From the NCBI GenBank assembly GCA_027314915.1, contig DAHUZZ010000007.1, positions 1-64,000 of the forward strand: a DNA stretch of 64,000 nt, given 5' to 3'. Position 1 is the stretch's first letter. Each line of letters opens with the position of its first letter. The notes under the pieces were generated by a model. That model ran no database searches. It saw only the letters and a list, made by a program, of their open reading frames with translations, and had not been told where the DNA came from. The position numbers and the translations under genes are program-made. Below are positions 1 through 7,354 of this stretch, piece by piece. Origin of the DNA: Thermoplasmata archaeon (GTDB lineage Archaea; Thermoplasmatota; Thermoplasmata; Lutacidiplasmatales; UBA184).

Positions 1-1
1 G

Positions 2-193
2 GCAAAGAAGATCCTCTTCGTGAGTGAATCCCTCGGGGGCCTCGCGCGGATTACGTTCCAGATGGGCGTGTCGTACGTTCCGCACGAGAGAATGCAACGG
101 TCGATCGAACTCCTGGGGACTCGGGTCGCCCCGCTCGTTCGCCAGCAACTCACGACGGAACCTCCTGTCGGTCGGCAAACTAAGGATTCGTAA
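2..193 (+). CDS. LLM-class flavin-dependent oxidoreductase, C-terminal fragment
   Basis: The reading frame is already open at the window edge and stops with TAA at 191-193, giving 63 residues with no start codon. The peptide contains SESLGGLARITFQMG followed by HERMQRSIELLGTRVAPLVR. This matches the C-terminal end of luciferase-like monooxygenases (the GG-F-Q-M segment, then the S-I-E-L-x-G-x-x-V-x-P-x-V-R helix). These enzymes use reduced flavin (FMN or F420) in a TIM barrel. The gene is cut only by the window boundary, so substrate and cofactor cannot be judged. No neighbour within 1 kb suggests a pathway. Confidence 0.72.
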   Translation, partial: AKKILFVSESLGGLARITFQMGVSYVPHERMQRSIELLGTRVAPLVRQQLTTEPPVGRQTKDS

Positions 194-308
194 GCGACGC
201 GACGGGCGCGTCGGACACTCCCCCTTGGCGACTGGGCGGAGTCTGGCGTGGCCCGGAGGCCGAGATACGAGGTGCAAAGTCTCTAACACCCAACGTCTCG
301 ACCAGAAG

Positions 309-563
309 TCATTGGTGGCGGTCGAACAACTTTATTCGAAACTCTAGTGCCTTGCGATCCGGGAAATCGAACGGATCGTCGGGGAGATTTGGCAGTTTCT
401 TGCCCTCCGTCGTAATGATGTGTTTGGAGGTTGCCGTTCGACGAAATGGGACGTCAGCTGTGACTTGGACGTGAAAGTCCTCGTCCGGGGTCCATGTGTA
501 GTGCGGGCGCGAACTCGAGCCCCTCCGGGGCCGGAACCTCCATCCCTTGTCGAGCCGCCTCAC
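309..563 (-). CDS. small hypothetical protein or gene remnant
   Basis: An 84-codon frame in a stretch that is less GC-rich than the rest of the window. Residues 20-84 have a protein-like mix of charged, aromatic and aliphatic residues, including HYTWTPDEDFHVQV and DDPFDFPDRKALEFR. The first 20 residues are Arg/Ser-rich and look non-coding, so the true start may be lost or internal. I recognise no family. It could be the surviving 3' end of a decayed gene. Confidence 0.25.
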   Translation of the reverse strand: MRRLDKGWRFRPRRGSSSRPHYTWTPDEDFHVQVTADVPFRRTATSKHIITTEGKKLPNLPDDPFDFPDRKALEFRIKLFDRHQ

Positions 564-883
564 GGGGCGGCCCGCGCGCCACGTGCGTGGTAATCCGGGG
601 GAGAACGAAGGCGAGGCAAGTGACCGGTTCGCGAATGCAGAATGGCGATGGGGAGTGGATCCCTCAAGCTGGTGCGGGGTCTTGCCCGCTGATGGCTTGA
701 CCGATGTGAGGCCTTCTCTCCGACGGGGGTTGCTGGAACGGCCCGGTCTCCAAGTGCCAAAGCCGACCTCGGAGCGAAGCGGGTTTGTGCTTCTCGATCT
801 TGGGAGAACGCGTAGCGTCGCGGCGGGTTGTCCGGGGCCTTCCGGCAGCCCCTTTCTGTATGGGTTCTATAAGGAAAGTGTTA
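564..883. other. intergenic stretch without a supported gene
   Basis: About 320 bases between the small minus-strand frame and the tRNA-Arg gene. Frames here are Arg/Ser/Pro-rich with no recognisable motif. No tRNA-like fold, convincing TATA box or long inverted repeat was seen. Confidence 0.4.
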
Positions 884-957
884 CGGGCCCGCCGGGATTC
901 GAACCCGGGTTCGAGGCTCCGGAGGCCTCTGTGATGTCCAAGCTATACTACGGGCCC
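884..957 (-). tRNA. tRNA-Arg (anticodon CCG)
   Basis: The minus strand folds as a 74-nt tRNA. The acceptor GGGCCCG pairs with CGGGCCC, and the discriminator base is G. The anticodon stem GAGGC/GCCTC encloses the loop CTCCGGA, giving anticodon CCG. The T arm is CCGGG-TTCGAAT-CCCGG. CCA is not encoded and no intron is seen. The D stem (GTAT against TCAC) is weakly paired. CGG is a common Arg codon in this GC-rich genome. Confidence 0.9.
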
Positions 958-990
958 GCGCTGGAAACCGTGAGGGGACGAGGTTCCACC

Positions 991-999
991 CTCTTAAGG
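991..999 (-). promoter_or_regulatory. TATA-like box for tRNA-Arg
   Basis: The minus strand reads CCTTAAGAG about 38 nt upstream of the tRNA 5' end. That would start transcription roughly 10 nt before the mature tRNA, as expected for an archaeal tRNA promoter with a short leader. Confidence 0.45.
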
Positions 1000-1184
1000 T
1001 TCGGCCCCCTCCGCTCGCAGAACGCCGAGCCATCCTCGGTCCGCCGGGGGGATTGGTGCTCGCCGTGCCGCCCTTCCTGCGAACGGAGGACGTCAGGCTC
1101 CACGACCACCCGACCGGCGACGGCCACCGCGCCTGCGTCGCCCCACGCCCCAGTACCCCGCTACGGTCTCGGCTCAAACCGTCG

Positions 1185-2072
1185 TCACGTGAAGAGGTCC
1201 TCGAGGGGGTTTCCCATCTCCTTGACCTCCCGGACCTGCACGCCCCGGCGCTCGAGGTCCTGGATCAGCGGAGCCACGTCCTCGGGCCCGTTCAGTTCGA
1301 AGACATAGTACTCGCCGCGCTTCCTCTCCGGTGGGAGATGCTCCTCGCCGCGCGCGGCGCGGACGCCCACAGAGTAGGTCGCGGACCGGAGGTCCGAGAT
1401 CCGGCCGAAGAGGGAGAGTTGGCCGGCCTTGAGCGCGAGGACGTAGCTGCCGATCTCGCGGGCCTCGAACAGGTTGTGGGAGGAGTACAGCACGATCCTC
1501 CGGCGGCTGAGCGAGAGCAGGAGCTCCCGGATCTCCGCGGCCACCCGGGGGTCCAGGTTCGCGGTGGGCTCATCGAGCAGGTAGACATCGCGCTCCCGGA
1601 GGAAGACCCGGGCGATCGAAACGCGCTTCTTCTGGCCGGCGCTCAGCTCGGAGAAGAAGCGGTGGCGGAGCTCCTCCAGGCCGAGGAGCCCGATCACCCG
1701 GTCCACGTCCTCGCGGTGGGCCCGTTCGATCGCCGCGTAGTAGCCGACCGCCTCGTCGACGCGGAGCCCCTCGGGGATCCCGTCCAGGTGCGAGAGGAAG
1801 TGGATGCGGTCCCGGGTGCGCTGGTCCCGGACCGGGAGACCGTCGATGGCGACCGAGCCCTGGGTCGGGGCCAGGATGCCGGCGAGTGTCCGGAACAGGG
1901 TGGTCTTCCCTGCGCCGTTCGGCCCCAGCACCACGTAGACGCCGGGCGCCCCGATGGAGAACGAGACGCCGTTCAGCACCGGCGTGGCCCGGTACCCCGC
2001 GCTCACGTGGTCACAGACGAGCCCCGGCGTGCCGGGCCGCACCGGAGCCCGCCCCTGATCCCCCGTCGCCAC
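1185..2072 (-). CDS. ABC transporter ATP-binding protein
   Basis: This 295-residue ATPase drives an ABC-2-type exporter or resistance transporter at the cytoplasmic face of the membrane. Walker A is GPNGAGKTT (near residue 52). The signature is LSAGQKKR and Walker B with the catalytic Glu is VYLLDEPTANLD. The switch His lies in YSSHNLFEARE. The C-terminal 60 residues form an accessory domain typical of the CcmA/NatA-like group. It lies 12 nt downstream of the permease gene on the same strand, so the two form an operon read from about 2810. The substrate cannot be told from sequence. Confidence 0.9.
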   Translation of the reverse strand: MATGDQGRAPVRPGTPGLVCDHVSAGYRATPVLNGVSFSIGAPGVYVVLGPNGAGKTTLFRTLAGILAPTQGSVAIDGLPVRDQRTRDRIHFLSHLDGIPEGLRVDEAVGYYAAIERAHREDVDRVIGLLGLEELRHRFFSELSAGQKKRVSIARVFLRERDVYLLDEPTANLDPRVAAEIRELLLSLSRRRIVLYSSHNLFEAREIGSYVLALKAGQLSLFGRISDLRSATYSVGVRAARGEEHLPPERKRGEYYVFELNGPEDVAPLIQDLERRGVQVREVKEMGNPLEDLFT

Positions 2073-2084
2073 CCGAACTCACCC

Positions 2085-2807
2085 CTACATCGGAGAGAGG
2101 TACCGCTCCGGGTCCATCCACCGCGTCGACAGGAGGATCATGGCGAGGGCCGCCACCACGAAGGCCGCCGCGGCCCCCCCGGTGATGTAGTAGTAGTCGG
2201 ACTTCGGCGACGCCTCGGCCACGACCAGCACGAGGATCGTGGGGGCGACGGCGAGGAGCGGAGCGATCCCGGCGGGGCTGTTCAGGCCCATCCTCGGAGT
2301 GGAGAGCGAGGACCAGATCATGCCCGTCACCGTGGAGAAGACCACGGCGGCGTAGGTCATCGGGACGGTGTAGAGCAGCAGCGTGTTCTCCAGATCGGTC
2401 GTGATCTGGCCCCCGGTGGCGAGAAAGGCCCCCATCCCGACCGCGAGCGCCGCGGCGAGGACCACGGAGGCGAGGACGATCGACGCCACCAGGATGTTCC
2501 CGAAGAGCCACCCCGGCCGGACCCCGTAGGCGATCGAGTACTCGAGAACGCCCTTCGAGCGGTCGCTCGCGAAGAGCATGAGGCCGCCCATCGAACCCAA
2601 TGTGGCGAACAGCGGCACCTCGAGCGGGAAGGTCACCGCAAAGACGCCCGACTTCGCGTGGACGAGGACGAGGGAGAGGATCAGCACGATCGCGGTGCCC
2701 ATGGCGAGGTAGAGCCGTCCCGCCACCAGGCCGCGGCGGACCGTGACCGCGGTGAGCGACGTCAGTTCCGGACCGGGGCTTGGATCCTTCGTCTCGGTCC
2801 GCTCCAC
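2085..2807 (-). CDS. ABC-2-type membrane permease
   Basis: A 240-residue membrane protein with about six hydrophobic segments, roughly residues 31-50, 62-80, 100-130, 145-165, 178-198 and 210-230. A short polar cytoplasmic N-terminus (MERTETKDPSPGPE) precedes the first helix. It has the size and layout of ABC-2 permease subunits and is followed 12 nt later by its ATPase. A TATA-like box 25-32 nt before the ATG predicts a leaderless mRNA. No substrate-binding protein is nearby, which suggests export. Confidence 0.78.
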   Translation of the reverse strand: MERTETKDPSPGPELTSLTAVTVRRGLVAGRLYLAMGTAIVLILSLVLVHAKSGVFAVTFPLEVPLFATLGSMGGLMLFASDRSKGVLEYSIAYGVRPGWLFGNILVASIVLASVVLAAALAVGMGAFLATGGQITTDLENTLLLYTVPMTYAAVVFSTVTGMIWSSLSTPRMGLNSPAGIAPLLAVAPTILVLVVAEASPKSDYYYITGGAAAAFVVAALAMILLSTRWMDPERYLSPM

Positions 2808-2831
2808 GCGGGCTCGGAGAGTGCCGGTGGA

Positions 2832-2839
2832 CTATCAAG
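2832..2839 (-). promoter_or_regulatory. TATA-like box of the ABC operon
   Basis: The minus strand reads CTTGATAG, centred about 28 nt upstream of the permease start codon. Confidence 0.4.
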
Positions 2840-2952
2840 ACGTGGCCGGACCGGAACACCCTCCGTGCGATGCGCCGTACCCCTCCACGAGGGTCAGCAG
2901 AGCCGTGGACCTTCGGGGCCCGGGGGCCCTTGAAGGGCCCGCCATCGAGGGG

Positions 2953-3669
2953 TCAGCGCCGCACCGAGGGCAAGGCCGCCAAGGTCTCCGGTCGCGCGGC
3001 CGAAGGCGGCGGCGGAGCCTCAGGTCCTCCCGGGGGGATCCACCCCGCCCGTTCGAGCACATCGAGGATGTCCCCCGCCACCTCGGACGGCGGGCCCAGC
3101 GAGCCGTCCACGATCACATCGGGCCGGTCTCCGTTCGGCGAGGCGCGCGAGGGCATGACCCGCTCCTCGATCCGACCTTCGGACATCCACCGGTAGATGA
3201 CCGGGACCCCCTCCGGTCCCCGCAGCGGCCCCGCCGCCGACCGGATGTACACCTCCACGACCCGCTCGACACGGTCCTTCACCAACGCCCGGTCCACCAC
3301 CTCCATGAGCGGGTGGGCGACCACCACGGTCACCCCGTGACGGACGAGCGAGGCGGCCCCGTCGGCGAGGAGGCTCACCGCGTCCGAGGGGTCGAGCCGG
3401 GGCTCGGCCGGTTCCCCGGTCGCGTGCCGCGGAAGGAACTCCGCCTCGCGGAGCTGGGCACGCAGGCGATCGCACAGGGCCGGGCCGATCTGGCGGGGGA
3501 GCCCGGGCCGGCCCGAGGTGAGCCAGATGCAGACCCCCGTGCGCAGGGCCGCCGGCATCGCCGCCAGTCCCGGCCCCTCCTGGATCGCGGGCGTCATCGC
3601 CTCGACCTGGTCCGCGGTCTGCGGGACGTACATACGGCGGCTCACCGCCACGGGGAACTCCGGCGACAT
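2953..3669 (-). CDS. APS kinase-like protein lacking the P-loop
   Basis: This 238-residue protein follows the layout of adenylylsulfate kinase (CysC), which phosphorylates APS to PAPS. The N-terminal strand GVCIWLT (45-51) leads into the place where CysC has GLSGAGKST. Here it reads SGRPGLPRQ (52-60), with no Gly-Lys-Ser/Thr. Later CysC-like segments are VTVVVAHPLMEVVDR, the strand VVEVYIRSAAGPLRG, and a C-terminal DVIVDGSLGPPSEVAGDIL that resembles the usual VIDT-SPEE-I helix. The loss of Walker A makes ATP-dependent kinase activity unlikely. ATP sulfurylase is encoded about 10 kb away. The homology is inferred from motif order only. The Pro/Ala-rich C-terminus (about 25 residues) looks disordered. 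Confidence 0.55.
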   Translation of the reverse strand: MSPEFPVAVSRRMYVPQTADQVEAMTPAIQEGPGLAAMPAALRTGVCIWLTSGRPGLPRQIGPALCDRLRAQLREAEFLPRHATGEPAEPRLDPSDAVSLLADGAASLVRHGVTVVVAHPLMEVVDRALVKDRVERVVEVYIRSAAGPLRGPEGVPVIYRWMSEGRIEERVMPSRASPNGDRPDVIVDGSLGPPSEVAGDILDVLERAGWIPPGGPEAPPPPSAARPETLAALPSVRR

Positions 3670-3701
3670 GTTTCAACCTCGAGCCATGACTTCGAGGCAG
3701 G

Positions 3702-3709
3702 TCTAAGGT
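3702..3709 (-). promoter_or_regulatory. TATA-like box of the APS-kinase-like gene
   Basis: The minus strand reads ACCTTAGA, centred about 36 nt before the ATG. Confidence 0.3.
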
Positions 3710-3811
3710 GCGCCCGACCCGGCCGGGAAGTTCCTTCCCCTCCGGTCGGCCCGGCCGGCCCGGCCGGCAGCGGCCCCCGTGCCGGGCCGCCGCCGATCCT
3801 CCCGGAGCGTC

Positions 3812-5182
3812 TCAGCGGTCCGCGAGCCGGGCCATAGGCGCCAGGACGGGCCCAAGGGCCCCGGTCGGCGCGGTCACCGTGACGACGGGAGCCACCTCGC
3901 GACGGTACACTGCGACCGGCGTGGTCTGCGCGTTCGCCTTGAGCAGGGCGAGCTCCCGCCGGGTCCAGGACGGCTCCAGGGTCGCGCCGAGGATGAACCA
4001 CGCTCGCAGGCGCCCTTGGGGCACCCTCTCCCGGCGGAAGCCCGAGCGCACGAAGGGGTCCGGTGGCGCCCCCTCACTCCCCGGCGGTCCCGCGTCGGAT
4101 AGGCGGAAGTAACGCTGCGTGCGGGGCACGCCGACCAGGATCTCGCTCGTCAGGTCCGGGGCGAGCGGCGGCAGGGCCACCACCACGAGCGAGGTCGCGC
4201 GCGACGGGGGCGTCATCAGTACCGGGATCCGTGACTCGGAGGCGCGGTCGGACCAGGAGGCGGTCGCGACGGAGGCCTGCGGGACCGCGTCGACGAACCG
4301 CCGGGCCAGGACGTCCGCTTCCGGGATCCGGTCCGGCGAGGTCAGCACGACGATCCGCTCGGGGCTGAGCGAGACGATCATCGAGTGGAGGTCGTTGCCG
4401 CGCGCGGAGAGCTCGACCGCCGGCTGCGCCCGCGCGCGGGGGGTCTTGAGCGAGTACCGCAGGATCGAGAGCAGGATCCGGGAGCCGTCGCGGACGGCGC
4501 GGAGCTTGGCCTCCCCGACCCGCGGACGGTAGCTGACGGGGAACTGGGCGACGCGCAGTCCGCTCTGGAACGCCTTGATGAACAGCTCGGACTCGATCTC
4601 GAAGCCCTCCGACTCGAGGCCGAGCGCCGGGATCGACGCGCACCGGATCCCCCAGAAGCCGCTGCAGATGTCCAGGACCGGCTGCCCGCTGAACTGGGCC
4701 GCCGAGTAGTTGAGCAGGCCGTTCCCGACCCGGTGGACGAGGTCCCTCAGGCTCGCGAGCGGAGGCTTCTCGGGACGCCGGACCCCGATGACGACGTCGC
4801 GGCCGCCCTCCAGGAGGTCGAAGAGCGCCGGCAGCGCGCCCGCCGGGTAGGTGGCGTCGGCATCGAGGGTCGCCACCGACCGGTACTCCGCCGCGCGGGC
4901 CCACCCGAGCCCTTCGCGGACCGCCGCCCCCTTGCCGCGCCCGTGCTGTCGGAGGACCACGGCCCCCGCCCGCTCCGCGACCGACACGGTGCCGTCTTCC
5001 GAGTGGCCATCGATGATGGCGACGGTGGGCGGGAGCGAGCTCGGGGGGAACCGCACCTCGGCGATCTCCCCGAGCGTCTGGGCAAGCCCGGCCTCCTCGT
5101 TCAGCGTGGGCAGGAGGATCAGGCGTTCGGGCAGCCCCGGCCCCGGGGGATCGAGCGCCATGCCCTGGGTCTCCCCTCTCAT
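3812..5182 (-). CDS. family 2 glycosyltransferase with extra C-terminal domain
   Basis: Residues 18-235 form a GT-A glycosyltransferase of the dolichol-phosphate mannosyltransferase type. LILLPTLNEEAGL opens the fold, AIIDGHSEDGT is the nucleotide-binding loop, and GRGKGAAVREGL with TLDADATYPAGAL carries the DxD-like Asp motif. These enzymes move a sugar from an NDP-sugar to a lipid carrier or glycan. The C-terminal 220 residues have alternating hydrophobic strands (RIVVLTS, SLVVVALPP, RAWFILGATLEPSW) and no family I recognise. No membrane helices are evident. The start at 5182 has a TATA-like box about 27 nt upstream; an internal ATG at 5161 is an alternative. Confidence 0.8.
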   Translation of the reverse strand: MRGETQGMALDPPGPGLPERLILLPTLNEEAGLAQTLGEIAEVRFPPSSLPPTVAIIDGHSEDGTVSVAERAGAVVLRQHGRGKGAAVREGLGWARAAEYRSVATLDADATYPAGALPALFDLLEGGRDVVIGVRRPEKPPLASLRDLVHRVGNGLLNYSAAQFSGQPVLDICSGFWGIRCASIPALGLESEGFEIESELFIKAFQSGLRVAQFPVSYRPRVGEAKLRAVRDGSRILLSILRYSLKTPRARAQPAVELSARGNDLHSMIVSLSPERIVVLTSPDRIPEADVLARRFVDAVPQASVATASWSDRASESRIPVLMTPPSRATSLVVVALPPLAPDLTSEILVGVPRTQRYFRLSDAGPPGSEGAPPDPFVRSGFRRERVPQGRLRAWFILGATLEPSWTRRELALLKANAQTTPVAVYRREVAPVVTVTAPTGALGPVLAPMARLADR

Positions 5183-5205
5183 TCCCGGGCGGAGATCGGG
5201 CCGTG

Positions 5206-5214
5206 CGATTAAGG
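5206..5214 (-). promoter_or_regulatory. TATA-like box of the GT2 gene
   Basis: The minus strand reads CCTTAATCG, centred about 28 nt before the start codon at 5182. This predicts a leaderless or nearly leaderless transcript. Confidence 0.4.
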
Positions 5215-5336
5215 AGGGCCGTATGGCCCACCATATCCGGTGTCGTTTCCGGGCCCCCCGGCCGCGAACCGTTACGGAATCACCGGTACGCGTCGTAATG
5301 GTCGGGCGCGCGGCGTACGTCGTTCCCGGGCCCGAC

Positions 5337-5768
5337 CTACCGCCCGCGGTGGCGGAGGTAGAGCAGGGCCGGCTCGGTCATCCGGGCGAGCGCGAGACCG
5401 TCCGCCGAGAGCCGGTATTCGACCCGGGGAGGCCGCGTGTCCAGCACGCTGCGGAGGAGGAGCCCCCGCGCCTCGAGTTGCTTGAGCTTGCCGGAGAGGA
5501 CCCGCGGGGTGATGCCCCGGAGCTGGCGCCGCAGCTCCTCGAATCCGACCCCGCTCAGGGCGTAGAGCACCAGCACGATCTCGATCGACCACTTGCCGAG
5601 CAGCCCCCGCAGCACCTCGAGGTCGGCCTCGATCTGACGGGCCGGGTCGCCCGCGAGCTTGGAATCCACGACCGGCCCCACCTCGTCGAGGAGCATCGCC
5701 GCCCGACGGTGGAACTCCTCGAAACGGGCGCCCACGTCGCGAACGGAGAGGGCGCGCTGCACGGGCAT
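5337..5768 (-). CDS. HxlR-family winged-helix transcriptional regulator
   Basis: A cytoplasmic DNA-binding protein of 143 residues from the preferred start. The HxlR core is clear: LLGKWSIEIVLVLYAL, then FEELRRQLRGITPRVLSGKLKQLEARGLL, then the wing RPPRVEYRLSADG. About 45 N-terminal residues are helical and conserved in its paralogue at 13 kb. The open frame reaches up to 5852, but the first 28 codons overlap a strong TATA box at 5835-5843. I therefore place the start at the ATG at 5768, leaving a leader of about 45 nt. HxlR proteins usually repress or activate adjacent or own promoters in response to small molecules. Downstream is the GT2 gene on the same strand. Confidence 0.82.
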   Translation of the reverse strand: MPVQRALSVRDVGARFEEFHRRAAMLLDEVGPVVDSKLAGDPARQIEADLEVLRGLLGKWSIEIVLVLYALSGVGFEELRRQLRGITPRVLSGKLKQLEARGLLLRSVLDTRPPRVEYRLSADGLALARMTEPALLYLRHRGR

Positions 5769-5834
5769 CCTGAACTGCTCCCCGCGGCCGCGGTGCTCCG
5801 TGGAGGAACGGCGTTTCCGTTCAAGAGGTGTCGC

Positions 5835-5843
5835 GATATAAAT
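5835..5843 (-). promoter_or_regulatory. strong TATA box of the first HxlR gene
   Basis: The minus strand reads ATTTATATC, a near-consensus archaeal TATA box. It lies inside the longest open frame, which argues that the upstream start is not used. Confidence 0.6.
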
Positions 5844-5961
5844 GCGCCGCAACCCGCTAGGTTGGCGCGCGGCTCGTTCCGGCTTCCGCGCGCGAAACGC
5901 GGGAGTTCCGCCGCGTTCGCGCGCCGGTTCGGCGGCCCGGTCCCCGGGAGCGCGCCGCGCG

Positions 5962-7104
5962 TTACCAGGGTCGGCGGGAGGATGCCTCGTCCACCGGGAC
6001 CGTCGGGGGAGCCCGCGAGCTCTCGGGGGGATCCTCCGGCGAGGCCACGCCCTCGGAGCCCCGCGCCCGCCGGCGTCCGGCGGCCCACAGGAGCCCGAGG
6101 ATCACCGCGGCGGAGAGAAGGAGCACGAGGGGGCTCACCCAGCCGAGCCAGATGGGCGTCCAGAGCGCGGCGGGCCAGGCCGCGCCGCCGCCACCACCGG
6201 CAGGGGGGAGCACGCCACCCGAGGCGTTGGTCAGCTGGATCGGCTGCTGGTAGAGCATGTAGCTCAGCGACGAGAGCTCCCAGATGTGCGCCAAGACCGT
6301 CTGCGGACCCCAGGTCGAGGGGATCGTGGTGTTCCAGCAGAAGAACGACCCGAAGCTGGCGGGGACGGTCACCGTGGGCCCGTTGAAGGTCTGGATGGGG
6401 GCCGTGGTGGCGATGTGGACGGTGAATTCGCGGCCGGCGATGGGTCCCGCCAGGCAGATCGGGAAGGCCCCGCCGACGGCCAGCGAGCTCGGAGGCTGGC
6501 CCACGATGGTCGCGATCTGGGCGGGGGAGATGGTGCTCCACCCGGACCACGGCCCGGCCGTCTGGGTGCCGTCGGCGAGCGTCACGACCCACTGCCACTG
6601 GAGGCGGACCGGATAGGTGCCCGGCGCCCAGCTCGCCTGCACGGCGTACCCGTTGCTCGAGATCGTGGCGTTCGCCCCGGCCACGAACGTCTCCCCGGTC
6701 GCGAGCCGCATCGAGCCGTTCGCAACCTCCGAGACCGCGCCGTCCCCGCGGAGGACGAAGTTCGTGGGGGACAGGAAGACCCGGATCACGCTGCCCCCCG
6801 TCGTCGCGAACGTCGCGAGCGTCGCCGGGACCCGGACGGTGGCCGGTCCGGACGAGGCCGGATAGGTGGGATCGTAGATCCGGTACTGGACGGTGAGGCG
6901 GCTCCCCGGGTCGACGAACCCGGAGGGCCCGGTCGTGTTGAGGTAGAAGTTCCCGCTCCCCTGCAGTTCGACCTGGGGCTGGCTGGCCCCGGCCGGCGCG
7001 AACGACCACGGCCCCGCGAGGAGGATGATCCCGGCCACGGCGACCGCCGCCCCCAGGGCGAACCCGACGCGCGCCCTTCCCGAACGCCCTGTGATGGACA
7101 CCAT
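5962..7104 (-). CDS. secreted, C-terminally anchored surface protein
   Basis: About 380 residues. An Arg-rich N-terminus and a hydrophobic helix (VGFALGAAVAVAGIILLAG) act as signal peptide or anchor. A long beta-rich exterior follows, with many Asn-X-Ser/Thr sites (YLNTTGPSG, NTTIPSTW). A Gly-rich linker, a hydrophobic helix (SPLVLLLSAAVILGLLWAAG) and an Arg-rich plus acidic cytoplasmic tail end the protein. The segment QWQWVVTLADGTQTAGPW resembles FRWRWTVGEPNGTVLQGPW in the protein at 22.9-24.2 kb, so the two are probably paralogues. No enzymatic motif was recognised. The ATG at 7104 is preferred over a TTG three codons upstream. It is divergent from the GT-C-like gene. Confidence 0.65.
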   Translation of the reverse strand: MVSITGRSGRARVGFALGAAVAVAGIILLAGPWSFAPAGASQPQVELQGSGNFYLNTTGPSGFVDPGSRLTVQYRIYDPTYPASSGPATVRVPATLATFATTGGSVIRVFLSPTNFVLRGDGAVSEVANGSMRLATGETFVAGANATISSNGYAVQASWAPGTYPVRLQWQWVVTLADGTQTAGPWSGWSTISPAQIATIVGQPPSSLAVGGAFPICLAGPIAGREFTVHIATTAPIQTFNGPTVTVPASFGSFFCWNTTIPSTWGPQTVLAHIWELSSLSYMLYQQPIQLTNASGGVLPPAGGGGGAAWPAALWTPIWLGWVSPLVLLLSAAVILGLLWAAGRRRARGSEGVASPEDPPESSRAPPTVPVDEASSRRPW

Positions 7105-7203
7105 GGAAACCAAGCGGTCCGACGCGGGGTCATGGCTAAGAGACTCGGGGTTCGGACCGAACCGGTCCGGTACGACCGCCCCAGTGGGAGACGGGCCCCG
7201 CGG

Positions 7204-7228
7204 CTCCCCCCCGCCCCGGCGGGGGGAG
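7204..7228. repeat. GC-rich inverted repeat between divergent surface genes
   Basis: CTCCCCCCCGCC and GGCGGGGGGAG form an 11-bp stem with one bulged C and a 2-nt loop. It lies in the 250-base spacer between the secreted-protein gene and the GT-C-like gene, so it may be a regulatory hairpin. The spacer also holds the short palindrome TTCGGACCGAA at 7151-7161. Confidence 0.4.
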
Positions 7229-7354
7229 GCGGGGCGTGCGCCGAGAGGGAGGGGTCGTATCCCGTAACCAGCCCGTCAGCGAGCGCATTTCCCTCCGGCT
7301 CAGGTCCCCACCGCCCGGTCCCACCCCTACCAATGGGCGATCCGACCGGGCGAG

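Noticed and set aside
24-347. Plus-strand frame of 107 codons at the window start
   Set aside because: It overlaps the oxidoreductase fragment in another frame and has an Arg/Ser-rich composition without motif.
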